Source of the DNA: Crotalaria pallida | Lineage: Eukaryota > Streptophyta > Magnoliopsida > Fabales > Fabaceae | Assembly: GCA_037953625.1 (NCBI GenBank) | Contig: CM075650.1 | Location: forward strand, 1,180,501 to 1,244,500 | Reading direction: 5' to 3' | DNA: 64,000 bases | Shown here: positions 21,856 through 33,200 of the stretch, in pieces | How positions within the stretch are numbered: the first letter of the stretch is position 1 | How the letters are laid out: the number at the start of each line of letters is the position of its first letter | The notes under the pieces: model-generated | What the model was told of the DNA's origin: nothing | The model's input: the letters and a program-made list of their open reading frames with translations, nothing else | The model's database searches: none | Translations under genes and position numbers: made by a program

Positions 21856-24800
21856 GAAAGAAGTATGTGGGTCAAGTTCTTTCGGTGGCCAGCCGACCAA
21901 TCCAAAAGCCCAAAAAGAAGAACATCGTCATCAGCTTCAGTGACGAGGATTTTGCTGACATTATCCAAGACCACAATGATCCAATGGTAGTTAAGCTAGG
22001 CTTGGTAATTATGAAGTAAAGAGGATTCTTGTTGATCAGGGGAGTTCAGCAGACATTATGTTCTTGGATCTGTTCGAAGCCTTGAAGTTGAAAAGATCTG
22101 ACCTAACTCCGTTCGAGGGAAGTTTGATTAGATTTACGGGCCATTCGATTGCTCCCCTAGGTCATATCCACCTCCCAGTTATCCTGGGGGAACAACCATC
22201 TGCTCGAACTGAGATAGTGAAGTTTCTGGTTGTCCAGGCTCCGTCGGCATACAACGCCATCCTCGACCGTACTGCACTCCAGTCTTTTGGTGCCATTGTA
22301 TCAACTGTCCACCTAGCTACGAAGTTTCCAGGATCTGATGACAAGGTGGTAACGGTACGTTCTGAACAAGAGCTGGCTCGGAAGTGCTATAACATCAGTC
22401 TGGGTAAACTGAAGATTGAAGACGAGAAAATTATGCAGGAACCACTCAACAAGGGAAGTGTTAACTTGGCAGATCTTGATGTAAGGGAGGAAGATGAAAC
22501 TAGGCCAACCCCTCAGGGGGACTTCAAAAAAGTGATTTTGGGGAACGATCCATCCCGTTGTGTCAAGATTGGTGTTGGCCTTGCTGAGGAAGTTAAGAAG
22601 GAACTGACAAAATTGCTAGTAGAAAACAAAGATCTGTTCGCGTGGACCTCGGTAGACATGCCAGGAATCGATCCGAATTTCATCTGCCATAAGTTAAGTG
22701 TCTATCCTAGCGCTAAACCAGTTTGTTAGAAGAAAAGACGGGTCGGATCCGAGAAAGCTCAAGCAACAGAGGAAAAGGTTGCCGAGCTGCTTGAAGCAGG
22801 GTTCATCAGGGAAGTGGTATACACCGATTGGCTGGCTAATCCCGTATTGGTCAAAAAATCCAATGGAAAATGGAGAATGTGCGTGGATTATACAGACTTG
22901 AACAAGGTTTGCCCCAAGGACCAATACCCACTCCCCTGCATCGACAAATTAGTAGACAGCTCGGCAGGATATCAGAGACTATCCTTCATGGACGCTTATT
23001 CGGGCTACAATCAGATCCCGATGTATCCCCCGGATCAGGTGAAGACTTCATTCGTGACTGAAAATGCTACATATTGTTATAATGTCATGCCCTTCGGACT
23101 TAAGAACGCTGGGGCGACTTACCAGCGAATGATGAACAAGGTGTTCGGCTCACTTATTGGGCCCATAATGGAGGTATACATCGACGATATGATTGCTAAG
23201 AGTTTGAAGGAAGAAGACCATGCTAAGGATTTGAAGATCATTCTTGGCAGAATTCGGCAGTTCGATATGAGGTTGAATCTGGAAAAATGCACCTTTGGGG
23301 TTCCTGCTGGGTCATTCCTCGGATTTATGCTCACTGAACGAGGAATCGAGGCAAATCCAGAGAAGTGCCGAGCCATCCTCGAGATGAAGAGTCCATCTGA
23401 CATCAAGGGTGTACAGCAGCTGGTAGGTCGGGTAGCGGCTCTTTCCATATTTTTATCCCAATCAGCTCGGAAGGCTCTACCATGGTACCAACTGCTGAGG
23501 AAGGAAAAGGAAAAGACGTTTGAGTGGAACGAGGCATGCGAAAAGGCCTTCACTGACCTTAAGCAATGCATCCCCCCCAATCTTATCTAGTCCTGTAACA
23601 GACCAGTTACAGGACTTATCAGTGGGTGATTCAGTTGACAGTTCGGTTCTAGTCCGGGAAGAATCAGGCAAAGAATCCCCTGTTTATTTTGTCATCCGAG
23701 CGCTTCAAGGACCAGAGCTGAGGTATCAGAAGGTGGAAAAATTGGCTTTTTGTTTGGTTATCACGGCCAGAAGACTGCGTCAGTACTTCCAGAGCCATCA
23801 CATCAAGGTCAGGACAGCTCAACCCATCCGTCAGATTCTTCAAAAACCCGACTTGGCAGGAAGAATGGTGACTTGGGCCATTGAACTTTCCGAGTTCGAC
23901 ATCACTTTCGAACCGAGGAAGGCAATGAAGTCTCAGGTCTTAGCTGATTTCCTCACCGAGTTTACTGAGCCACTGACGAGCTCAAACTTGGATTGGAGCA
24001 TTTATGTTGATGGGTCGAGCAACAAGCTCGGAGCAGGTGCTGGAATAATCTTGGAGAACTCCGATGGAGTTACCCTTGAGTATTCTTTGAAGTTCGGATT
24101 TCCCACATCAAATAATCAGGCAGAATATGAAGCTGTAATGGCTGGTCTCAGGATGGCAAAAGAGGTAGGGGCCCGAGAAGTCAAGATTTTCAGCGATTCT
24201 CAACTGGTGGTGTCTCAAGTTAAGGGTGATTATCAAGCCAAAGAACCCATCCTCCAAAAGTATCTTGAGAAGGTGAAGTTCCTATCTTCAGAGTTTGCCA
24301 AGGTTGAATTCTGCCACATCCCAAGGGAAAGCAATGGCCGAGCGGACATCCTTTCAAAACTTGCTTCAACGAAAGGCCCCGGAAATAACAAAACATTGAT
24401 CCAAGAAATGCTGCATGGACCTAGCGTTGTCCTCTCCGTTTCGGTGGATCCAAGTTGGACTGCTCCAATCACGAGTTACATGGAACAAGGAATTTTGCCT
24501 ACTGATCCAACCGAGGCCAAGAAACTAGTCAGGAAAGCATCACAATTTGCACTGGTTGAAGGAATTCTGTTTCGCCAAGGGATCAGTGGCCCTATGCTTA
24601 GATGTTTAGATCCCACTGAAGCAAAACAGGCACTGGAAGAGGTTCACGGGGGAATCGGAAGTCATCACGTTGGGGGAAAATCACTGGCAAAAAAGATTCT
24701 AAGGGCAGGATACTACTGGCCGACCCTTCAGCAAGATGCGATTAATCATGTGAAGAGATGTGAAAAGTGTCAATTCCACAGTGATGTGTATCAGAAGTCG

Positions 24801-25086
24801 GCCGAGGAACTCCACTCACTTTCATCTCCCTATCCCTTCTATCAATGGGGAATGGATTTGATTGGCCAGTTCCCCACCGCACCAGGACAGCTAAAATGGG
24901 TGATAGTTGTCATTGATTACTTTACCAAGTGGATTAAAGCCGAGCCTCTAGCAACTATCTCGTCTGCCAAGGTTCAGAAGTTCTTTGAAAGACAGGTCGT
25001 AGCTCGGTTTGGAGTGCCACAAGTTCTGGTGACTGACAACGGAACTCAATTTGCAGCAAAGGCATTCCAAGACTTGGTAGGGTGAG
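21856..25086 (+). pseudogene. G1 pol: protease, RT, two RNase H domains, truncated integrase
   Basis: Protease motif VDQGSSADIM near 22035, reached only through further frameshifts (about 21850 and 21996). RT: DYTDLNKVCPKDQYPLP, MDAYSGYNQIPM, VMPFGLKNAGATYQRMMNK, catalytic VYIDDMIAK near 23174. RNase H: VYFVIRALQGPELRYQKVEKLA. The second RNase H-like domain YVDGSSNKLGAGAGIILE through SDSQLVVSQVKGDY is typical of Tat. Integrase zinc region H-H-C-C (GGIGSHHVGGKS ... VKRCEKCQ), then WGMDLIGQFPTAPG and VTDNGTQFAAKAFQDLVG. Lesions: stop 22727-22729; frameshift in the C-run near 23575; integrase ends at about 25080 and its second half is deleted. Confidence 0.9.
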
Positions 25087-25176
25087 TAAAGGATTCGAAT
25101 ACTCAAAAAAAATTTCGGTTTCCCCCCACGATGCATTGAATGGGCTGAAAGCCCATTAACCCACTCAACCACTCAC
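25087..25176 (-). mobile_element. tRNA-derived insert (SINE head or tRNA pseudogene)
   Basis: A 90-base segment flanked by the 8-bp direct repeat AGGGTGAG (25079-25086, 25177-25184). On the minus strand it has an A-box-like TGGTTGAGTGG (25171-25161) and a B-box-like TATTCGAATCC (25101-25091). The anticodon-arm-like hairpin ATGGG-CTTTCAG-CCCAT lies between them, and the end-pairing GTGAGTG/TACTCAC resembles an acceptor stem. The long stretch between the hairpin and the B box suggests either a class II-like variable arm or a degraded SINE. There is no poly(A) or other SINE body. Not a convincing functional tRNA. Confidence 0.5.
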
Positions 25177-25186
25177 AGGGTGAGAC

Positions 25187-25397
25187 GTGGCAGTTACTAA
25201 AGGCACTTTTTCAAATTTCAAAATTTATAATGATTTGGCACAACTTACAAGGATACGCGCTGTACCTAGAGAGAACCTAAAACGTCAACTCGAACAGGCT
25301 ACATGGTTACAATTGTCGCACAGTCCCGAACTAAGACGTCCGAAAAGGTCAACCCTAGACACTTGTTACCTCGTCACAGACTTTCCAAAGTCTTACG
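25187..25397 (+). other. G1 region between broken integrase and 3' LTR
   Basis: The integrase C-terminal half expected here is missing. The DNA holds no pol homology that I can recognise and ends in the purine tract. Confidence 0.5.
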
Positions 25398-25409
25398 AGC
25401 TGGGGGGCT
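25398..25409 (+). promoter_or_regulatory. G1 polypurine tract
   Basis: GAGCTGGGGGGCT immediately before the 3' LTR; the G-run would prime plus-strand DNA synthesis. Confidence 0.75.
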
Positions 25410-26046
25410 TGTAGGGTCTGCCGACCATATACGGACCCAAGTCTTACCAAAGGGATTCTCTAAGGGCACTTCCCTCGGTTTACTTAGCATGAACGTCCTT
25501 CGCTCGGACTCATGGACTCCGAGCATACCTAAGGGCCAGGCTCGGACTTGATGGGGCCGAGCCTTACAATCGGTCCCCAATCCATCAGGCTCGGGACTCT
25601 AGGACCGAGACATATCGTCAGCTTGTGGATAAGCTCAGGCTCACCGAGGCTTCTTATCCCTTCCGCAAATCTCTCCTAGATTCTCGCAACAGCCTAGACA
25701 TGAGATCTTCAGTTGATCCTAACCAGATTCTAAGAGCATAATCCTCCGATATTATCTCACAGAATCCTGGTTCAGCACAGCTCTGATACAGGGCCCAAAC
25801 GGCCCATATCAGCCTCCTCCAAACCCTATAAATAGCTCATCACAGCTAGGCTTTCGTGTAAGTACTCTCATCCCTAAGTTGACACTCTGTAGACACACGT
25901 TGACTAGGGAGACCCTACTTTTCCCAACTGGAACTGCAGAAACACCACAAGTCATACATTAATACTTGATCCTCTCTTGGGCTCCTGGTTACCATAATCT
26001 TGAGCACTTAGAGGGTTAAGGACATATAGTGTTCAAGGACACTACA
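25410..26046 (+). repeat. G1 3' LTR
   Basis: 637 bases, same length as the 5' LTR, with about 15 differences counted by eye (for example CAGATAGGGTTTCAGG against CAGCTAGGCTTTCGTG). Followed by the target copy GAATG. Confidence 0.95.
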
Positions 26047-26543
26047 GAATGATATTATAAATTTTAGAAATTGAGTTTTGGAATGGTTGTGTATTAAATA
26101 TTTTTATGCTTTAAAAGAATTATGATTTTTATACATGAGTGGTTTTATGAGAAAAAGATTTATTTCCCATGTATGTGTGTGTGTGTATGTACGATATTTC
26201 TATATGTGTATGTTAGGATTATATGAGAATTAAATTAGTGGAAAAATATGATAATACATGAATGTGTGTACGTGTATGTGTGTATATGTGGGTAAGCTTA
26301 GGATTTTATTTTTAAGACAAGGAGCTTATGGGGTATATTAGAACCAAACGGAAAGTAAATGGGTAGAAAATTTGAAGTAGTAGAAATAAGTGGGCATGAA
26401 GTGACCTAAAGCCTTAATTTACTCCTCATTTTCCCTTTGATAAAATCCACCCATGCAACTTATTGAAGAGCCAAAATTGCCCCTCCCATTTGTGTGCAAA
26501 CCGAAAACAAGTCAAGGGCATGAAGGGAATTACACGAGTTGCC

Positions 26544-26550
26544 TATATAA
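26544..26550 (+). promoter_or_regulatory. TATA-like sequence in E0
   Basis: GCCTATATAAG followed by TC-rich then GA-rich leader-like DNA (26570-26720), with the same order as in I0. Confidence 0.4.
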
Positions 26551-29500
26551 GTCATAACCCTTAGTTCATTTCCCATTCATTTTCCTCATTTTACTCTCAT
26601 TCACATTTCATTTCCTAAACACACTCTAAGAGTCCCATTTAGCTCTTAGAAAAGAAAAGAGAGAGAGAGAAAGAGAGAGTTGGCCGTGAGGAAGAGAGGG
26701 AGAAGAAGGAGGAGAACCAAGTCCAAAACCTAGGAATTTTCCTTGAAGATCAAGTGTAGAGGTTGAAGATCATCTCTTTCTTTAGGTGGGTGGTTCGAAG
26801 GTCATGAAGGAAGTTGTAATAGTTTAGCTTTTTCTTTGATCTTATGATCTTTCTTCTTTCTTCTTTGAATGTTAATTTTCAAGGCTTAGATGATAAGTAC
26901 AAATGTTGTTTGTGCTTGATCATGGACTTTTTAAACTTGCAATAACTAAACCATGGACTTATGATTCGGTTAAAGTTTTTCATGATAGATCTTGATGCTT
27001 TTTAAACTAAACCTTAAAAATCTAAAAAATTGTTGAGATTTTGTGGGTTTAAAGTAAAGCTTCATTGCATGTTAAATTTCCTTGCTTGAACCGTGATTTA
27101 TGAGGCATTTATGTGATTATTTGATGAACAAATACATGATCTAAGCTTGCTTGATGATAAAGTTGCGATCTTTCACTCTGCATGTTGATTTGATGATGAT
27201 TTTGATGATTTGAGTACATGCATGTGATTATCCATGTTTGATGAGTGAAACGTTAAGATCTTTAGTCATGCATATCAATTTTAAGTGAAAAGATCATGTT
27301 TTTCTTTGATGCATGATTCGGTTTTAAAAAGGGATTTGAGAAACAAGCTTTAAAATGATTTTTGAGCATGAACTAAGTGTTTGATTTTGTGTATGTTAGA
27401 TTCTTGTGAAGTATGATTCGGCCATGACAAGTAAAGCTAGGTCTTTATGCTTTTTAATTTGACCTAAGTCCTTGCATGTTAATCTTTTGCCTAGAAAAGT
27501 TGATGTGAGTTGTTAAAATGCTTTGATCTTGATGAAGCTTTGGTTTTTGGTCTTGATCTTTAAAAAGCTTTGATTTTTGTTTTGATCTATGAAAAAGTTA
27601 TGATCTTAAAGCCATGCATGTCATTTTGGAACAAAAAGACTTGATTTTTCTTCAATGTTCATCACGGTTTTGGCCCCATTTTACTCAAAATGATTTTTAT
27701 CTTTGATTTGTACTATTGTGATTGATTTTATGACTTGATCTCAAAGATCTACATACATGCATATTGATTTCTTCTTGATTCAAAGATTTCTAAAGTGCAT
27801 GCATGAGAATTAAAATAAAAACTTGGTTTGAAGTTATGATGATGATTTCGGTTTGGTACTTGAAAAAGGAAGTGGTATTTTTAAAACCTTGTGTAAGAAA
27901 GTCCATGATTTGGTTTAAAGAATCTTGGTGTTTGTATGTTGACAAAGTGAACCAAAACCTTGTTCTTGTCATGATGGGTATTCGGCCTATGCATGTTCAT
28001 TAGGCTAGGTTCTTTTTTTTTATGAAGTGACTTGAAAATATGAATGTGTCTTATGAATTAATCTTAAGTTAAATCATTTAAAATTGTGTTGTGATTACTT
28101 ATTTTCTATTCGGCTATGGTTAAGGAGATAAAGGAACCTATACTTGATTTGATAAATTAATTTAAGTTAAGAAAATGAATTAAAGTTTGTTTAATTTTTA
28201 AGAAGGGCTCACGGTTTTTGGAATTAAAAAAAAAGAGTGAATAATTTTATGATTTAATGTCTTTGGTCTTGAACAAATCCTTGCTTTGATTTACTCTTTT
28301 AGGTCATTCGGCCATGCATGTGATGGTAATGAAATAAATTTGATCCTTTGAATAAATTTGCATGCTAATGCTTGATCATGATTAGGTTGTTTGAAGCATG
28401 TAAAATTGTATTTCTAGTCTATCTCTTTGATTTGATTTTGGTTGTGAATATATAAAGGGTTAAGTGATTTTATCCTTTGAAAGTGAAACCATTGGAATTA
28501 ATCTAAAGTATGTGAACTTGTAATTTTGGTTTACTTGGACATATTCAATTTCGGTCCCTTTTTAATAAAGTAGGTAAATGTGAAAATGAATGTTTGATTT
28601 ATAATTAAATTAAATGATTGGTTAATTGCTTATATGACTTAATTCATCTAAGTGTTGTTGTGGTTGTGTGCTAGTTGATGTTTGAAAATATTTGAGTACG
28701 AAATTAGTTTGAAATTAATTGATTTTAAAAGAATTCGTTTTGATCTATTTGAAAGTGTTGGTTATGTTTGGTGGCTATCCAAGATTTTGTTTTATGACAA
28801 AAGTTTGAATTATAAAGTGTTTGTTTTGCACTAAAGCATGCCTTCAAAACAAAAAGTGTTTTTACGATGTTTTCGGATTTTTATTAAAGCGATTTTATGA
28901 AGTGATTCTTTGTTGTCCAGAAGTTGTTTGGAATTGTTTCTTAACTTTGAAAATGTGTTTGTGTGATTTAAAGAATAGTTTTCAAGTGGTAATTGATTTG
29001 AGAAAAAGCCGGATTAAAAAACGGCGAATTTTTCGATGTTTTCGAATATGATTGAGGTGCTGTCCAAGACGGACCAGCAACCCAAATCAATTGGTTTAAA
29101 CAATTTTATTAAATGTTTTCAAATGGATTTGAAGTACTCGAAGTACTAGAAGACATTAGGATTGTTTTGAGAAAACTATTGTGTTTTAAATCTTCCGACG
29201 AGGAACGAAATGTGTTTGAGCTAAGAAAAGATTTTCTTAATACAAGTAAGTAACGTCGTAAACGTGTTTTATTTAATACGAGGAATGTTAAAGACGAGGG
29301 ATTGGGGCAGCCGACAACAAAAAGGATCTGAAGAGATCGTGCGCATTTAATCGCTGGACCTGAGGTGAGAGAGAAGCTTTCCTAAGACACCGTGGTATTT
29401 AGGTGATTTATTAGGACGTTCCGTATCATCTCAAAGATGGGAACTTAGTGGTTCGGAGTCAGTAGTATAGTGGCAATTGTTTGTATTGTGTGACCACTTA

Positions 29501-29916
29501 TATGAAGGTGACAAAGACCACATTGTTGTTGTGTGATTATTGTATGATGTGAAATAGCATGCTCGTATTTATTTATTTAATTATGCATGATGAAATTTAA
29601 TGTTGTTGAGTAATATTAATATCCTGCTGATGGACGTCTGTTACGTCCTAAAAATAAAAATGAAATGATTAAGTGGTGAAAGTAAAAGATGAGAGAAAGG
29701 AATAATGATGAAGATATGAGATTGATTAGAAAATAGATAAAGAGTTGAGATTGGGGAAAGAGTTGATGATAATAACGAGGACGAGCCAGAGCTGGGGAAA
29801 GTAATGTTATTGCTGAAACGAGATGTGATCCGAGTGGAGCTTGGCTCCTTTGTTGATGTTGTTGGAATGAGGCGTGTGTTGAGTTGAGCTTGCTCCTCCA
29901 TGAGTACTCAGCGAAA

Positions 29917-30545
29917 AGAGATTTTTTAAAAGGTTTATGAAAAGAGATTTTTGAAAAGGTTTGTGAAAAGAGATTTTTGAAAAGGTTTATGAAAAAGATT
30001 ATAAAAAGTATTTTCAGAAAAGTTTTTGAAATGAAATTTTGTGAAAAGTTGTGAAAGGAGATTTTTAGAAATTCTGTAAAATGAGATTTTTTTTTTAGAA
30101 ATTGTGAAAAGAGATTTGTAGAAATTTTGTGAAATGAGATTTTTTTAGAAACTTTGCGAAACGAGATTTTGAGAAAGCTTTTGAAAGAAGATTTTGAGGA
30201 AGTTTGCGAAAAGAGATTTTTAGAAAGTTTGTGAAATTTGATTTTGAGAAAACTTATGAGAGGAGATTTTATGAATGAGTTTACGAAATGATATTTTGTG
30301 AAAGTTTACAAAATGATATTTTGAGAAAGTTTGTGGAAAGATATTTCGAGAAAGATTATGAAATGAAATTTTGTGAAAAATTATGATATGAGATTTTGAG
30401 AAAGATGATGAGACGAGATTTTGAGGAAAACTTATGAAATGTGATTTTTAGAAAAGTTTATGAAGTGAGATTTTTGAGAAAGCTTATGTAAGGTTTTTTT
30501 GAGAAAAGATTGACAAATGAGATTATTGAGCAAGATTGTGAAATG
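29917..30545 (+). repeat. Degenerate tandem repeat, GAAAAGAGATTTTTGAAAAG-like unit
   Basis: About 20 or more units of roughly 25-33 bases built on (A/G)TTTGTGAAAAGAGATTTT(T/G)AGAAA. The first few units are almost identical; later ones drift. Strongly purine-biased on the plus strand. It lies inside E0 and stops about 40 bases before the G2 LTR. No coding potential. Confidence 0.85.
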
Positions 30546-30583
30546 AGAGGCAAGTTGTTGATGCGATCCCAGCTCTGTGCTAT

Positions 30584-31162
30584 TGTAGTGGACCTATAGT
30601 AGACCGAGCGCTGCCCGACCGAAGCTACCATGGTCCGACCGGTTAGAAGCTAGAACAGGGCATACGGTCGGAAAGTTACACCGAGCAAACTGGGTTTCTA
30701 CAGAGAGGTTGCAAGCTAATGAGATTAATCCCGAGCACAGGATTTTCATCCTTATCTTTATCGTTCGCAGCCTCATCAAAGCGTAACTACATCTCCTAGA
30801 TTCCCACGACTCTTGGTTAGATAAAAACAGTATTGGATTATGTCTATCATCTACGGGATTTATGGATATGATCTTATCATAACCTCTACGAATCCTACTT
30901 GAATTCTTCCTCTCCAGAAGGCTCATCAGAACGGCCCATTACTCACAGGTAATCCCCTATAAGAACCATCATGCTATAGGGGCTAAGGTACGTCTTCTCA
31001 TCCCTAAGTTAACACTAGCACACACGTTGTTGACTAGGGAGAACCTGTTTATCCCAACTGGATATACAGAAATCCTAAAAGTCCTACATTAATCTCTTGA
31101 TTGGGATCATTCTTCGAGGCTCTTCCATAGCTTCAAGGTTGATCTTGGTTAAGGACACGACA
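30584..31162 (+). repeat. G2 5' LTR
   Basis: 579 bases from TGTAGTGGACC to GGACACGACA, inferred from the primer site at 31164 and from similarity to G1's TGTAG...CTACA ends. Contains a CCCCTATA ... TATAGGGG inverted repeat at 30954-30982 around the probable transcription start region. Its pair is not in the window, so the left end is provisional. Confidence 0.7.
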
Positions 31163-31163
31163 T

Positions 31164-31180
31164 TGGCGCCGTCTGTGGGA
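31164..31180 (+). promoter_or_regulatory. G2 primer-binding site
   Basis: TGGCGCCGTCTGTGGGA, identical to G1. Confidence 0.85.
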
Positions 31181-31211
31181 ATCTGAATAACATATCATTC
31201 CCACCACCACC

Positions 31212-33200
31212 ATGGTCACCACCAGAAGTCAAGTTGGTGATCTTCGTGATCGCATTGGCCGCACTCGCGGCAGACCCAGAAACGCTAACAACAACGATCC
31301 GCAGCCGCAATCTGTGGGTGACTTGCGTGATATCCTCAACCAGAATCGCGAAAATAACTTGCAACCGCCACGCACGTCTCATTCTGGAGCAGGAAATAAT
31401 CCGCAGCCACCAAACAATTCACAAAGTCAGCCATCGCCAAATCGTAGCCAAAATCATAGTGGAAATCATGCCACCCATTCCCAAACACCACAATCTCCTC
31501 ACCCAAGAGCCGGGAGCAATCCCCAACCCCTACAAGTTTTACGAACTATACTACCCCCACCACCTCCTCCACCCCCACCTACACCACCTCCCTCCACCCA
31601 TGGTGATTCAAGTAGTACAGCCCCAACCACCCGTAACACTGCTAGGACCACTGGAACCCGAGCACACCATGGGAGAAATACCCAACGCACTGTAACTCCG
31701 CCTATCCCACCTAACCCCGACCATATAAGTACAACACCTAGAACCAGATTGAATCCAGGAAGAACAACCCATGGAAACTCTCGTCATAGCCATTCCACCA
31801 GTAGGTCGTATGCAACGTCTGCATCTGCTCGTGCTCGTGAGCAAGAGATGATCAACATACATAACAGACAAACAGCCTTAATCGAGCAGCAAGGACGTGC
31901 TATCGCCGACCTTCAACAACAAGCTATGTCGAGGATCGCTCAAAGCCAACCGACTACCATACTGCCACAAAACCCAATGACACAAACCATGGATCCTCAG
32001 CCACTTCCAGTAATGCAACTTCCCCCACCACAAAATTTCCATTTAAATCCAGCCACAAGCCAAGGCCAAGATGATTTTCACCCAGGCCATCCTTTCACCC
32101 CATATATCATGGAATTTGAAACCCCACAAGGATATTTGGGTCCGTCCAACGTCCCACATTATAACGGCCTAACCGACCCAGTAGACCATATAGTTTCTTA
32201 CGAGGGGGCAATGAATTATTATGGAGGTGGCGATCGGATGAAATGCCGAGCTTTTTCCATGACCCTTGAACCCTCGGTACTACGGTGGTATTCGTCTCTC
32301 CCTCGACATTCCATCAATTCTTGGGAGGAGATGAAACGTGTATTTCTAAACAGATACACAGCCAGCTGCATCCAGCCCAAATCCGATCACACACTGGCTG
32401 CAGTCACACAAAAACAAGATGAACCATTGAAGGATTACTTGTCACGCTTCCATACGGAAGCTAGTTATGTTCCCCGACTGGAACCAGGTGTGGCAGTGTT
32501 ATTATTTACACAAGGTTTACAGCCGGGAGATTTCAGAAAATCTCTAATTGGAAAACCTCCAAAGGACATGGCCGAGCTGAGACAAAGGTCGAATAAATTC
32601 ATCAACTTGGAGGAATTCCACAAGGGGCAGAAATTCAGAGACGATAGACAACGGGCTGACCCTCAAGGTCAGAACAAACAAAAGCGTGACGAACGTTTTG
32701 GTGGAAGACAGGACAGGAATGATCGGGACCGGAGGATACCTCCGAGGAATAAATTTTAGGAATACACTCCTTTGACTGTTCCAAGGAGTCAAATCCTTCG
32801 AGAAACAATGCAGACTGACTTACGCTCTGCCCAAAGACCTCCGTCTTTAAGAAAGGGCGCACAGCGTGATAGGTCGAAATATTGTGACTTTCACAAAGGG
32901 TATGGGCATACGACCGACGAGTGCATTTGGTTGAGAGATTTAATTGAAGAAATGATTAGAGATGGTAAGTTACAACAGTATATCAGAGATGCAGCTGGGC
33001 AAAGAGGTAGGAACAGATCCCATTCGCCAGTAAAATCCAAGCGCCAAAGAAGTAGGTCACCAGATGATAGAAATGCAGGGAGACAAAGAACCGACCCTGC
33101 TCCGGCCACTGATACAAACCCAACTAATAATGAGTTTTTAGTCAACACTATTGCCGGAGGGTTTGCTGGGGAAGGAGAGAAAAAAGCCGACAGGAAGAAG
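31212..33200 (+). pseudogene. G2 gag
   Basis: Starts MVTTRSQVGDLRDRIG, then a long Pro/Asn/His-rich N-terminal part with a nine-proline run, then the gag core (GHPFTPYIMEFETPQGYLG, TDPVDHIVSYEGAMNYYGG, MKCRAFSMTLEPSVLRWY, SWEEMKRVFLNRYTAS). The knuckle-like CDFHKGYGHTTDEC follows near 32885, then an RS-rich segment. An in-frame TAG at 32757-32759 falls between core and knuckle; apart from that the frame continues unbroken into protease. G1 has a stop in the same neighbourhood (21406), so a conserved gag terminus is possible here, though the next coding continues in the same frame in both. Confidence 0.85.

Larger units (their letters stand above)
13036..26046 (+). mobile_element. G1: Tat-lineage Ty3/gypsy element, 13.0 kb including a nested insertion
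   Basis: Complete from LTR to LTR, flanked by GAATG at 13031-13035 and 26047-26051. Order: 5' LTR, primer site, gag, protease, RT, RNase H, a second RNase H-like domain, integrase (truncated), purine tract, 3' LTR. The second RNase H-like domain is the signature of the plant Tat/Ogre group. It carries the 6.4-kb block I0 inside gag and a small tRNA-like insert after integrase. Multiple stops and frameshifts make it inactive. The LTRs differ at about 15 positions counted by eye. Confidence 0.9.
12882..30583 (+). mobile_element. E0: outermost large LTR-like block, split by G1 and G2
   Basis: Begins TGTGACGACCCACA at 12882, runs 154 bases, is interrupted by G1 plus its target copy (13036-26051), resumes at 26052 and is cut again by G2 at 30584. 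No terminal ACA end is seen before 30583, so the remainder should lie beyond G2, right of the window. It shares with I0 a block at 29361-29443 (AGGTGAGAGAGAAG, then TTAGGACGTTCCGTATCATC) found at 18993-19075. It also has a TATA-like TATATAA at 26544-26550 followed by a GA-rich leader. No protein-coding capacity was recognised in over 4.6 kb. Most likely the LTR of a large-LTR gypsy family. The strand is inferred from the TATA position. Confidence 0.55.

Noticed and set aside
25079..25184. hAT-type MITE at the 8-bp repeats
   Set aside because: An 8-bp duplication fits hAT, but the ends are not convincing terminal inverted repeats and the tRNA-like boxes explain the internal structure better.
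25187..25414. 75-codon ORF after G1 integrase
   Set aside because: Does not match integrase or any known domain and ends in the purine tract and LTR; treated as non-coding.
28821..29051. 76-codon ORF in E0
   Set aside because: AT-rich, no start context or homology, and not conserved in I0.
29641..29901. 86-codon Ser/Thr-rich minus-strand ORF
   Set aside because: Low-complexity purine-rich DNA read backwards; no supporting signal.
31499..31871. Glycine-rich and other minus-strand ORFs
   Set aside because: Antisense shadows of the proline-rich part of G2 gag.
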